A stretch of DNA of 64,000 nucleotides from Acidimicrobiia bacterium (GTDB lineage Bacteria > Acidobacteriota > Vicinamibacteria > Vicinamibacterales > CAVVIG01). The translations under genes were made by a program, and so were the position numbers. Under the pieces are notes generated by a model. That model had not been told where the DNA came from. It saw only the letters and a program-made list of their open reading frames with translations, and made no database searches. Below, piece by piece: positions 1 to 8,194 of the stretch. The DNA is taken from positions 57,797 to 121,796 of the forward strand of contig VFZL01000011.1 in the NCBI GenBank assembly GCA_016871175.1, written 5' to 3'. Position 1 is the first letter of the stretch; each line of letters opens with the position of its first letter.

Positions 1-462
1 TGCCTCGACCGCGCCCAGCGCAGCGTCCGCGTGTCCATCCACCTTGACATTGTCCCAGCGGCGCGCCACTTTTCCATCAGCGTCGATGAGGTATGTCGTC
101 CGCGCGATTCCCATGAAGCTGCGCCCGTAGAGCGACCGTTTTTGCCACACCCCGTACTTCTCCGCAACCTCGTGATCGACATCCGCCAGCAGCGGAAAGG
201 TCAGGTCGTGCTTCGTCGCGAATCTCCTCTTGCTCGCTTCGTCCAGGATGCTCACGCCGAATATCCCGGCTTTGCTCTTCCTGAGCCGCGACAGCGTGTC
301 CTGGAACGCGCAAGCCTCCTTCGTGCACCCGGGGGTATCGTCTTTCGGGTAGAAATACAGCACGACGGGGTGCCCCACATAGTCAGTCAGCCTGTGAACC
401 TTGCCGTCCTGGTCTCTCAACGTGAACGTCGGTGCCTTGCGTCCGGGCTCGATGAGCGCCAC
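1..462 (-). CDS. bcp: Thioredoxin-dependent peroxiredoxin, Bcp/PrxQ family (C-terminus cut by window edge)
   Basis: Reverse-strand reading gives 154 codons that run off the left edge. It opens with ALIEPGRKAPTFTLRDQDG and carries YPKDDTPGCTKEACAFQD, the Bcp active site: the peroxidatic Cys (PGCT) is followed five residues later by the likely resolving Cys (EAC). The family reduces hydroperoxides in the cytosol using thioredoxin. Its usual length is about 155 aa, so nearly all of it is present. The start is GTG, chosen because GGAGG sits 5 nt upstream and the fold begins at once. It diverges from the racemase-like gene across about 50 bp. Function is secure at family level. Confidence 0.93.
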   Translation of the reverse strand, partial: MALIEPGRKAPTFTLRDQDGKVHRLTDYVGHPVVLYFYPKDDTPGCTKEACAFQDTLSRLRKSKAGIFGVSILDEASKRRFATKHDLTFPLLADVDHEVAEKYGVWQKRSLYGRSFMGIARTTYLIDADGKVARRWDNVKVDGHADAALGAVEA

Positions 463-512
463 GGTTGCCTCCTCTGACGACGGCCGTCACTGCCCCAGTG
501 AGGACTATCTTA

Positions 513-1577
513 ATGAACGAAACCTGTACCGTCGATGCGCACGCCGGCGGCACGCCCGTGCGACTCATCACTGCGGGGGCACCCGCGCCGCGCGGTCGCG
601 GGATGCGCGAGAAGACGGAGTGGATGGCGCGCCGAGCAGACCACGTGCGGCGCGCCCTGATGCTCGAGCCCCGCGGCCACCGAGACATGACAGGGGTGAT
701 GTTGACCGAGCCTGTCTCGCCGGGTTCGCACGCCGGGCTGATCTTCATGCATGCGGATGGGTACGCGTCGATGGCCGGTCATGCCATCATCGCCACGACG
801 CTGCTCGCAGTCTCGCGCGGCCTGATCGTACCGGGCGGTGACGGGCGCTCCCTCACCTACGATACGGTCGCCGGTCGGATTCCAGCCCGGATCATCGACG
901 ATGCCGTGAAGGGCGGAGCATCTGGTCCAGCCCGCTCGGATGTCGAAGCCTCGGCCGTTTCGGCGCTTGGTGCTCGTGTGTCGTTCACTAACGTGCCCTC
1001 GTTCGTCCTGGCCGGCGGGCTCTCGATCAAGGCCAGCGGTCGCCAGGTCAGGGCCGACGTGGCGTTCGGAGGCGCCTTCTACGCCATCGTCGACGCCGAG
1101 TCCCTGGGCCTCTCGGCGGGGTACGAGCACCTCGGTGTGCTGCGTCAGTTCAGTCGCGAAATTGTCCAGGCGATCGAATCGGTCGTCGATGTCACGCACC
1201 CGCTCGATCATCGAGTCACCGGGCTCGCGGGGACGATGTTCACGGCGCCGGCGACAGGTGCGAACGCCCATCTCCGCAACGTGACCGTGCTCGCCACCGG
1301 CGGCGCCGGCCGCGCCGCATCCGGCACAGGCCTGTCCGCCATCTTGGCGGTGCTCGACGCGATGGGCGTGATGACCGAGGAGGAACCCTTCGCCCTAGAG
1401 GGCCTGTCCGGTGAGCGGCTGACCGGACGCATTGCGAGCCGGACGATGGTGGGCGACCTGCCGGCGGTGACTCCGGAGATTGAAGGGTCGGCATGGGTCA
1501 CGGGCGAGCACCGCTTCGTGGCCGCCCACGACGACCCCTTCTCTCGTGGGTTCGAGACTACTGCGCGCTCGACTTGA
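513..1577 (+). CDS. Proline racemase / hydroxyproline epimerase superfamily protein lacking both catalytic cysteines
   Basis: A 354-aa protein of the proline racemase fold (racemases, 4-hydroxyproline epimerases, trans-3-hydroxyproline dehydratases). Family landmarks are clear: VDAHAGGTPVRLI at the N-terminus, a GH motif near residue 89 and a GTG loop near 271. The first motif reads SMAGHA, with Ala88 where family members have Cys or Ser. The second reads RAASGTGLSA, with Ser270 where they have Cys or Thr. Both acid/base positions are therefore altered, so racemase or epimerase activity cannot be assumed. ATG 513 has AGGA about 8 nt upstream; an in-frame ATG at 465 would overlap the divergent bcp leader. 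Its 3' end overlaps the convergent lipoprotein gene by 20 bp. Confidence 0.85.
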   Translation: MNETCTVDAHAGGTPVRLITAGAPAPRGRGMREKTEWMARRADHVRRALMLEPRGHRDMTGVMLTEPVSPGSHAGLIFMHADGYASMAGHAIIATTLLAVSRGLIVPGGDGRSLTYDTVAGRIPARIIDDAVKGGASGPARSDVEASAVSALGARVSFTNVPSFVLAGGLSIKASGRQVRADVAFGGAFYAIVDAESLGLSAGYEHLGVLRQFSREIVQAIESVVDVTHPLDHRVTGLAGTMFTAPATGANAHLRNVTVLATGGAGRAASGTGLSAILAVLDAMGVMTEEEPFALEGLSGERLTGRIASRTMVGDLPAVTPEIEGSAWVTGEHRFVAAHDDPFSRGFETTARST

Positions 1578-2241
1578 GGCCGCCGAGCTTCTTCAAGTCG
1601 ACAGCTGCAGCAAGCTGATGGAGCACCTTCACGCCCTCGACGTTGCGACCGTCGATCTCGACGACGAATCGTTTGTCGACGATGGCGGTGAGCGTCCCAT
1701 CTTTGCCTTCGGTGTCCTACTTCTCCCAGCCCGGGAACTCGCCCACCTTCACCGCTTTCTCGTAGCCTCGTTCCGTTTCTTTTTCGTAACCGGCTGTCAG
1801 AAACATGGCAAACGGTGCGATGAGCATCTGGTTCAGTGCCGAGTCTGTGATCTTTAGCTCGAGCTCAGATTCGCCCTTCGTGTACCGTACCTCCGCCTGG
1901 GAGAAATTGACCGGGCTCGACATCCGCTCGCCAGTCGGCTTGCTGCGCTCCCAGTCGCCGAACGACTCAGGGAACACGGACATGAGGTCGCGGAAACCCA
2001 CCGGATCCACCGGCTTGGCGTTCGGATCTGCACCAGCGAGCGCTCCAAAGCCCTTCGCCATGGATTCGAGGCCTTTGGCGAACTGTTGACCGTCTACGCC
2101 GGCGCCCTCCGCGGCCTTTTCCAGCTCCTTCGCGCCCTGCTCGAACTGCTTGACCGCTTCGTCCTGTGGACTCGAGCCTCCGCATGCGACCAGGACTACC
2201 GATACTGCGACGGCCAAGGCCGCCTTACACTCGCGAACCAT
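1558..2241 (-). pseudogene. Putative lipoprotein gene interrupted by an in-frame TAG at 1717-1719
   Basis: ATG at 2241 has GGAGG upstream and a lipoprotein signal (hydrophobic run ending LVACGG), so the product should be lipid-anchored. A 174-residue reading ends at TAG (1717-1719), just after EFPGWEK. The same frame continues without another stop for 52 sense codons, with protein-like sequence (GTLTAIVDKRFVVEIDGRN), to a TAG at 1558. The intact protein would be about 227 aa. The middle is helical and Ala/Glu-rich. The amber is either a recent nonsense mutation or a sequence error (a Tyr codon would fit). I do not recognise the family. It is the last gene of an apparent VWA-cyaY-lipoprotein group. 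Confidence 0.7.
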
Positions 2242-2284
2242 GATTCCTCCAATTGCATCTCGGACGTAGTGACACTCGGGTGCG

Positions 2285-2605
2285 TCACGTTTCGACGAAC
2301 GTCTTGGCAAGCCGACTCAGTAGGTCGACGAGTGTTTCGTTCTCGAGCGCGAATGCCTTTCGATCAGCCGACCACGAGAGTTTGTAGCTGCGCGCCATGG
2401 CCGACACCCAGATCTGGCGAACAGGCGCGTTCGGGGACACGACGAATTTCTCGTCTGAGGGCTCTTCGAACACCAAGTCGAGCACCCCGTCGTGCAGCTC
2501 CACTTCGAACCCCTCCGCGTCGGCAAGTGGCAGCAGGGCGCGGCGGGTTTCGTTGATGGCCTCGTCGCTCAGCACGCGGAACTCCTGTTCGGTGAGAGTG
2601 GACAT
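2285..2605 (-). CDS. cyaY: Frataxin-like iron-sulfur protein CyaY
   Basis: A 106-aa protein of normal CyaY length. It has an acidic N-terminal helix (LTEQEFRVLSDEAINET) and then the frataxin sheet with VSPNAPVRQIWVSA and SYKLSW, matching the family N-x-P-x-x-QIW signature. Frataxins bind iron and tune the IscS-IscU machine in the cytosol. A complete isc set lies 44 kb away in this window, which supports the role. The start has no obvious Shine-Dalgarno sequence. It sits 40 bp after the VWA gene and 43 bp before the lipoprotein gene on the same strand. Confidence 0.85.
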   Translation of the reverse strand: MSTLTEQEFRVLSDEAINETRRALLPLADAEGFEVELHDGVLDLVFEEPSDEKFVVSPNAPVRQIWVSAMARSYKLSWSADRKAFALENETLVDLLSRLAKTFVET

Positions 2606-2645
2606 GGATACACCGCGCTACGGCCTGGGTGAGAACGCGCCAGCC

Positions 2646-3605
2646 TTACTGGCCCGTGGGTCGCGCACTATCGGGCGCCGCGAGGTAGCTGCGGCGCGCG
2701 CGTGCGTAGTGCCATGGCTTCTTGACTCGCGTCGCCAGCTTGTGGATCTTGCCGTCCAGCTGTTTCGGCTCGAACGCGAGCACGTATTGACTGTGCAGCT
2801 CTTGAGCGACCTTCGTGAACGTGGAGGCCAGCTCCGAGTCTGCCTGAATCTCGAAGTAGCCGCCACCGGTCTCCTCGGCGAGCCGCTTCAGGCCGCCATC
2901 GGGTTTGGTTCGGACGTTGCGCAAACCGTCGAAGTAGTTGCTCTCCAAACCAATAGCGTAAACCATCACCTCTTCTGCGCGCGCTCGCTCGACGACCTGG
3001 CCGAGACGCGTTCGACTACCGGCGTCAGCTCCGTCCGTGAACACGAGGACGATGCGTCGGCCGTCCAGTCCCTTGAGCTCGTCGAGTCCCACGCCCAATG
3101 CGTCCCACAGGCGTGTACCGTTGCCGAAGTCGAGGTCCTTGATATCCGAGATCAGGTGATCGCGATTGCTCGTGAACTCCTGGCTGACCTCGATCTTGTC
3201 GTTGAAGGCGCCAACCTTCGCCTTGTCGTCCGGTAGGAGACGCAAGACGAACTGCTCGGCCGCCTGCTGAAGGAGCTTGATGCTGCCTGTTACGCTCAGG
3301 CTGGTATCGAGCAGAACGACCACCGAAATGGGTTGGATCTTGTTGTCGAAGAGGATGATCTCCTGTGCCTTCTCGTTGTCGAAGACGTCGAAGTCCTCCT
3401 TGACGAGGTCGGGCGCCAGGCGGCCATTGCCATCGAACACAGTGGCGAAGATCGAGACGACGCGCGTGGTGGCCCTAAAGGTGGGCTGCGCGGGCAGCAG
3501 CGCCGGCAGGGCTGCCAGCACTCCTGCCGTGGTCATCAAGATGACGAGCGTCCGCGCCCGCCGGGTAGATCCACAACGTCGACGGACGAAAGCGGCAACT
3601 CGCAT
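2646..3605 (-). CDS. Exported VWFA-related domain protein
   Basis: A 319-aa protein with a basic N-terminus and a hydrophobic segment (about residues 20-40), consistent with a signal peptide. A conserved front segment (VVSIFATVFDGNGR ... LVKEDFDVFDN) precedes a von Willebrand A domain. The MIDAS motif DTSLS (D-x-S-x-S) and the later VFTDGAD are visible. This architecture is abundant in Acidobacteriota; the precise function is unknown, probably metal-dependent protein binding outside the cytoplasm. It heads the minus-strand group with cyaY and the lipoprotein and diverges from the OsmC gene over 108 bp. Confidence 0.85.
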   Translation of the reverse strand: MRVAAFVRRRCGSTRRARTLVILMTTAGVLAALPALLPAQPTFRATTRVVSIFATVFDGNGRLAPDLVKEDFDVFDNEKAQEIILFDNKIQPISVVVLLDTSLSVTGSIKLLQQAAEQFVLRLLPDDKAKVGAFNDKIEVSQEFTSNRDHLISDIKDLDFGNGTRLWDALGVGLDELKGLDGRRIVLVFTDGADAGSRTRLGQVVERARAEEVMVYAIGLESNYFDGLRNVRTKPDGGLKRLAEETGGGYFEIQADSELASTFTKVAQELHSQYVLAFEPKQLDGKIHKLATRVKKPWHYARARRSYLAAPDSARPTGQ

Positions 3606-3713
3606 GAATCCAGATTACAGCAACGTGCGGACAGACCGTACTCTCCCCAAGCGGATCTCCTCTCGCCGTGCCCAGCAGGTGCGTTCAGGACCGAATCCGG
3701 TACAATTTGCCCG

Positions 3714-4145
3714 GTGAGCGCAAAGCCACCCGTGGTCGTCAACCTGTCATGGGAAGGCGACTTGCGGTTTCGCGCCGATCTCCAGGGCCCGACCGCTGCG
3801 CCCGCGCCGCCGCCCCTCGTGTTTGATAGCGCCGGTCAGGCGGGACCTTCGCCGGTGGGGGCGTTGGCGGGCGCTCTCGCCGCCTGTATGGCGATCGACC
3901 TTGCGTTGATCCTGACGAGAGGCCGCCATCCCCTCCGGGACATTCAAGCCCGGCTCGAGGCGGCCCGAGCGGATGCCGAACCACGTCGTCTCGTGAGTGC
4001 GACGCTGCATTTCCGCGTTCTTGGCGATGTTCCCCCGAGCGCCGTCAAGCGGGCCATTGAACTGTCGCGCGAGAAGTACTGCTCGGTTTGGCACTCGCTG
4101 CGGCCCGACATCGAGTTCCAGGTGACATTTGAGCTCGCACAGTAG
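3714..4145 (+). CDS. OsmC/Ohr-family protein
   Basis: A 143-aa protein with the OsmC fold and both redox cysteines: one in ALAACMAIDL (about residue 60) and one in EKYCSVWHSL (about residue 123). The family reduces organic hydroperoxides or acts in sulfur redox chemistry; YhfA-like members share this layout. The start is GTG 3714, because the protein begins with SAKPPVVVNLSWEG and nothing upstream is conserved. TACAAT at 3701-3706 could be a -10 element, which would leave a very short leader. It is the first plus-strand gene after the divergent VWA gene. Confidence 0.82.
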   Translation: MSAKPPVVVNLSWEGDLRFRADLQGPTAAPAPPPLVFDSAGQAGPSPVGALAGALAACMAIDLALILTRGRHPLRDIQARLEAARADAEPRRLVSATLHFRVLGDVPPSAVKRAIELSREKYCSVWHSLRPDIEFQVTFELAQ

Positions 4146-4157
4146 CGATCCGTCACG

Positions 4158-4768
4158 CTACCGAACGACACCGCGGACCGCTCGTCCCGGCTTGCCTCGA
4201 TCGACTGGCTTCCCGGACTGGCTGTGCTGATCATGATCCAACGCATGTCACTGATGCCTGAACGGCGCCCGTCGAACGGACCACCGTGGCATTCCGCTAC
4301 CTGACCGTTCTTGGCGGATTCGCCGCTCCGCTGTTCTTGTGCTCGCCGGCGTGTCCTTGGTGTTCTCCGGTGAATCCATCGTGCTGCCAAACCCGTGGCC
4401 GTCGCTGATGAGTCTGAGGGCGAACGGTCGAACTGCCCAGGTGGCGGTACTTTCAAGGATGAGCTTGGTTCTGCCGCTGGCCGGCACGGCCGTACTCGGT
4501 CTGGGCCTCGTGACCGGCTACATGCCTCGCTGTCCTGCGCAAGCTCGGACGAGCCTCTCGGCTCGTCTACTGGATTCATGTCCAGCTCGCCTACGGCTGG
4601 CTAGCGTCGCCGCTGCATAAAGAGCTCAATTTGAGTCAGTTGGCGGCGGCGTACGTGATCTTCTGTTTGGCGATGTACCACATCATTCCGATGCGGGACC
4701 GGCTCCGATCCACCTGGCTCCCTCAGCGACGCCTCGACTCGGATCGGCCCCGCGATGCCTCGGCATAA
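4158..4768 (+). pseudogene. Decayed DUF1624 (heparan-alpha-glucosaminide N-acetyltransferase-like) membrane protein
   Basis: No single frame is open, but pieces in successive frames match one family. Frame 3 at about 4185 reads RLASIDWLPGLAVLIM, the DUF1624 start. A second frame at about 4290 reads FRYLTVLGGFAAPLFL. A 1-nt slip at about 4337 leads to LAGVSLVFSGESIVLPNPW. From about 4535 a C-terminal piece reads LGRASRLVYWIHVQLAYGW and ends at TAA 4766. The family protein is near 380-420 aa, while about 200 codons remain, so there is a large internal deletion as well as frameshifts. The intact enzyme would be a multi-pass acyltransferase. Confidence comes from the order of the matching segments. 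Confidence 0.7.
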
Positions 4769-4888
4769 GACCTCCCCCGAAAAGGTCATCCGGCAGAAAA
4801 CGATTGAGATGGCCGCTGGACGGCCGCTACAATCGCCCGCGCCTCTCAAGAAGGCAGGCCCTCCCGGCCGATCGGCGAAAGTGCACCC

Positions 4889-6031
4889 ATGATCAACGTC
4901 GCTGCAATCCGGATGCAGCAGTTTGGGGTTCAGTTCTATCAGGCCTCTCTGACTGCGAGTGATATCGACAAGCTGGTTCGATTCGAAGTCTTGAACTACG
5001 TCAGTAGCGGGTCCCAGGCGGGGGTCCGCGGCGGGCGTCCTCGGCCAGGGACCGCCCCATCGAAGGTGAATTGGGACCTCCTCGAAGGCCGCATCGCGTC
5101 CAGCGAGAAGGCTTACCAGCGTCAAATCATCCGTCGGAAAATCGACGAGCTCGTGCAGTACTACGAGCAATGCCGGCAGGCTCGTGACCTCCCCTCTATC
5201 CCCGGGGCGGTGATCATCAGCTGCGACGAGAAACTTACGTTTTCTCCATCGGACTCCAACTCGAAGCTCGGGATCCTGAAGGTTCCGGAGCGCGAGGGGA
5301 TTCTGCGCGCCATTGACGGCCAGCACCGTCTGCTCGCGCTACACGCCGACATCGACCATTTCGAGGGTGAGGATTTCAGCGTCCCGGCCATCATTTTCGA
5401 CCGGTTGCCCGAAGACCACGTCGTTCAGATGTTCGTCACAATCAACGCCAAACATACAAGGCTGAACGCATCGCATCTCGTCAGCCTGTCCGGCCGTCAG
5501 CTCTATCGTGACGATGCCCTGGCGACGGCCCATGACGTGGTGCGGGCGCTGAACGATCGGGAGGATTCGCCGCTGCACAATGAGATCAAGCTCCTCGGCG
5601 TGGGCAAGGGGCGAGTCGCACAGGCGCCGCTCGCTCAGGAACTCAAGACGTTGTTCGCCGCCGACGGACTGAACGGACGCCGGGGTGGCGACGCTCATGA
5701 AGAGGCCAAGAAGTTCTTCGTGAACTACGTCAAGCAGATCGCCTTGGTCTTCAATGGTGCCTGGAACGGTCGGAAGTACAGCATCCGTACCGCGTCGGCG
5801 CTTCGCGCCTTCATTCGCGTGGCTCCAGACGTGTTGCGCCGTCTCGATCAGGAGCACGCCGAGCGATCCGACTTCCGCGCCATCGGACGGGTCATCGCGC
5901 CGTGGGGGCGACGCATCGGCGATCTTCGCTTCGAAACCGAGGGTCAGTGGAAGCGTGGTGGCACCACCGTCGAGTCTCTGGCCAAGGAGCTGAAGCTCGC
6001 GCTTCAGTATCCCGAGGGCGCGGCGGTCTAG
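4889..6031 (+). CDS. DGQHR-domain protein (DndB-like), orphan
   Basis: A 380-aa soluble protein with the signature IDGQHRLLAL near residue 141, followed by VPAIIFDRLPEDHVVQMFVTIN. This is the DGQHR/DndB family, a ParB-like fold known from DNA phosphorothioation loci, where DndB acts as a regulator. The C-terminal third is helical and basic. No dndCDE, restriction or nuclease gene lies within the window, so the partner is unknown. The stop lies 4 nt before the TTG of rfbB, so the two may be translated together. GATC-rich DNA upstream shows no clear promoter. Confidence 0.8.
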   Translation: MINVAAIRMQQFGVQFYQASLTASDIDKLVRFEVLNYVSSGSQAGVRGGRPRPGTAPSKVNWDLLEGRIASSEKAYQRQIIRRKIDELVQYYEQCRQARDLPSIPGAVIISCDEKLTFSPSDSNSKLGILKVPEREGILRAIDGQHRLLALHADIDHFEGEDFSVPAIIFDRLPEDHVVQMFVTINAKHTRLNASHLVSLSGRQLYRDDALATAHDVVRALNDREDSPLHNEIKLLGVGKGRVAQAPLAQELKTLFAADGLNGRRGGDAHEEAKKFFVNYVKQIALVFNGAWNGRKYSIRTASALRAFIRVAPDVLRRLDQEHAERSDFRAIGRVIAPWGRRIGDLRFETEGQWKRGGTTVESLAKELKLALQYPEGAAV

Positions 6032-6035
6032 GTCG

Positions 6036-7118
6036 TTGTCTCTGGTCATCACGGGCGGCGCCGGGTTCATCGGGTCGAACCTCGTACGCCATGCGTTCAC
6101 ACACTCGACCGAGCGACTCATCGTCGTCGACAAGCTCACTTACGCAGGGAGCTTGCTCAACCTCGAAGGCGTGATCGACTCGTCGCGCGTACGCTTTGTG
6201 CACGCTGACATCTGCGACGAAGCGGCGATGCGCGAGGTGTTCGCCGCCGAGCGCCCCCGGGCAATTCTGAACCTGGCCGCGGAGTCCCATGTCGATCGAT
6301 CGATCGACAGTCCCAGGCCGTTCATCGACACGAACATCGTCGGCACCTTCGTGCTCCTCGAGGCCGCGCGTCGCTACACCAGCGCGCTGCCGGATGCCGA
6401 GCGCGCCGCGTTTCGATTGCTGCACGTGTCCACAGACGAGGTGTACGGCACACTCGGGCCCGAAGGGCGCTTCCACGAGGAGACTCCATACGCGCCGAAC
6501 TCGCCGTACGCGGCGAGCAAGGCGGCTGCGGATCATTTGGTTCGGGCGTACTTTCACACGTTCGGATTGCCGGTCCTCGCGACGAGTTGTTCGAACAACT
6601 ACGGACCGTATCAGTTCCCAGAAAAGCTGATCCCGCTGATGGTGTTGAATGGCCTCGAGGGACGTGCGCTGCCGATTTACGGTGACGGCGGCAACGTTCG
6701 AGACTGGCTCCACGTGGACGATCACTGTGCCGGCATCATGCTGGTGCTCGAGCGTGGTCGGCCCGGCGAGAAGTACAACATCGGCGGTAACAACGAGCGA
6801 ACGAACCTCCAGGTCGTCGAGGCGATTTGCGCGGCGCTCGAAGCGTGCGTTCCGGCGGCGGGCAACGCCGCGCTGGAGCGCCGCGGTTATCGCGATCTTC
6901 GAACGTTCGTGTCGGATCGCCCAGGACACGATCGCCGGTATGCGATCGATGCGACGAAGATTCGGCAAGAACTGGGCTGGTCACATGCACGGTCGTTCGA
7001 GCAGGGGCTGCACGAAACGGTCGCGTGGTACATCGAGCATCGGGACTGGTGCACGAAGATCCAAGCCGGTCGCTACGACCGAGAGCGCCTGGGTCAGGCG
7101 TCGCGCGCAGATCCGTAA
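6036..7118 (+). CDS. rfbB: dTDP-glucose 4,6-dehydratase
   Basis: A 360-aa short-chain dehydrogenase/reductase of the RmlB type. It has the NAD site GGAGFIGSNL at the N-terminus, STDEVYGTLG with the catalytic Thr/Asp/Glu set, YAASKAAADH with the YxxxK pair, and NNYGPYQFPEKLIP, which is specific to nucleotide-sugar dehydratases. It converts dTDP-glucose to dTDP-4-keto-6-deoxyglucose, the rhamnose precursor. The start is TTG 6036; no ATG or GTG in frame fits the fold start, and it follows the DGQHR stop by 4 nt. No rfbA, C or D is adjacent, so the rest of the pathway must lie elsewhere. Confidence 0.9.
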   Translation: MSLVITGGAGFIGSNLVRHAFTHSTERLIVVDKLTYAGSLLNLEGVIDSSRVRFVHADICDEAAMREVFAAERPRAILNLAAESHVDRSIDSPRPFIDTNIVGTFVLLEAARRYTSALPDAERAAFRLLHVSTDEVYGTLGPEGRFHEETPYAPNSPYAASKAAADHLVRAYFHTFGLPVLATSCSNNYGPYQFPEKLIPLMVLNGLEGRALPIYGDGGNVRDWLHVDDHCAGIMLVLERGRPGEKYNIGGNNERTNLQVVEAICAALEACVPAAGNAALERRGYRDLRTFVSDRPGHDRRYAIDATKIRQELGWSHARSFEQGLHETVAWYIEHRDWCTKIQAGRYDRERLGQASRADP

Positions 7119-7285
7119 CCTCGATTACGGACCGGTTTGCAGCTCTGCGGGCGCCGCACCGCAGGCAGCTCGACAAATCGCCCAATCGAAGTGGGCATGA
7201 GCCTTGCGACGCCCATCAGCGTTCGTCGGTCTGATTACGGCAGGGCGCCGTGAATGCTGGGGGAGCCAGGCCGATGGGCACGGGC

Positions 7286-7320
7286 GGGTGCCGCAGATAT
7301 GCGGTGCCCTCTTGTTTTGT
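7286..7320 (+). terminator. Candidate intrinsic terminator after rfbB
   Basis: GGGTGCCGCA (7286-7295) and TGCGGTGCCC (7300-7309) form a 10-bp RNA stem with two G-U pairs and a 4-nt loop. The downstream side is T-rich (TCTTGTTTTGT to 7320). It lies between rfbB and pxpA, so it could end the rfbB transcript. The 166-bp distance from the rfbB stop and the interrupted T-run keep confidence modest. Confidence 0.4.
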
Positions 7321-7374
7321 ACACTTGCCTTCGCACGCTATGCACTTCGCTTCGGCCACCGCGCCCCAGCAGCC

Positions 7375-8127
7375 GTGCGCATCGATCTGAACGCCGATCT
7401 CGGCGAATCCTTCGGAAACTACGTCATTGGCGACGACGCGGCGCTGATGGCGCACATCACGTCCGCGAACATCGCTGCTGGTTTTCACGCCGGCGACCCT
7501 TCCGTACTGCGGAGAACGGTGCGCGAAGCTGCAGCTCGAGGCGTGTCCATCGGCGCGCATCCCTCGTTCCCGGACCTGCTCGGGTTCGGACGCCGCGAAA
7601 TGCGTATGTCCGACTGGGAAGTAGAAGATGCCGTGTTGTATCAAATCGCTTCAGTCGCAGGTGTTGCGAAGGCTGAGGGCGCTCAGTTGCGTCACGTCAA
7701 GCCGCACGGCGCGCTGTACAACCAAGCGTCACAGGACCCATCGGTCGCGCTCGCAATCGTGCGTGCGATTACGGCATTCGACAGAAGTTTGGGTCTATTT
7801 GCGCAACCGTTGTCTGAGTTGGCGAAGGCCGGCCGTTCTGCGGGCCTTCGCGTTGTCCACGAAGGATTCGCGGACCGCGCGTACGATGCAAACGGGCGCC
7901 TAGTGCCTCGACAGGTTCCCGGCGCGGTGATCGATGACGATGAGCGTGCCGTAGGTCAGGCGCTTCGACTGGCACTTCATCATGAGGCCGTCACGCTCGA
8001 CGCGCGCGTGATCCATGTGTCAGTCGATTCGATCTGCCTGCATGGTGATACACCCGGGGCCGCTCAGCGTGCCGCCCGGATCCGTGCGACTCTGGAGTCC
8101 TCTGGCGTCACGGTGTGTCCGCCGTGA
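7375..8127 (+). CDS. pxpA: 5-oxoprolinase subunit A (LamB/YcsF family)
   Basis: A 250-aa protein with the family opening RIDLNADLGESFG, then SANIAAGFHAGDP, GVSIGAHPSFPD and LRHVKPHGALYN, all diagnostic of PxpA. With PxpB and PxpC it forms the ATP-dependent 5-oxoprolinase that opens pyroglutamate to glutamate. Neither PxpB nor PxpC is in the window, so it is an orphan subunit here. GTG 7375 was chosen because the conserved fold starts immediately after it and the length is then the usual 245-255 aa; an in-frame ATG at 7204 would add an unconserved tail across the candidate terminator. Confidence 0.9.
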   Translation: MRIDLNADLGESFGNYVIGDDAALMAHITSANIAAGFHAGDPSVLRRTVREAAARGVSIGAHPSFPDLLGFGRREMRMSDWEVEDAVLYQIASVAGVAKAEGAQLRHVKPHGALYNQASQDPSVALAIVRAITAFDRSLGLFAQPLSELAKAGRSAGLRVVHEGFADRAYDANGRLVPRQVPGAVIDDDERAVGQALRLALHHEAVTLDARVIHVSVDSICLHGDTPGAAQRAARIRATLESSGVTVCPP

Positions 8128-8194
8128 TGTCCTCGGACTCCGCCTTGAGGGACAGATTCTCAACGGTCAGGCCGCAGGCTGGATAAGAGCTTCG

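Noticed and set aside
5892..6968. 358-codon minus-strand frame over the DGQHR gene end and rfbB
   Set aside because: Antisense shadow of two well-supported genes; no domain-like motifs, only Arg/His-rich high-GC sequence.
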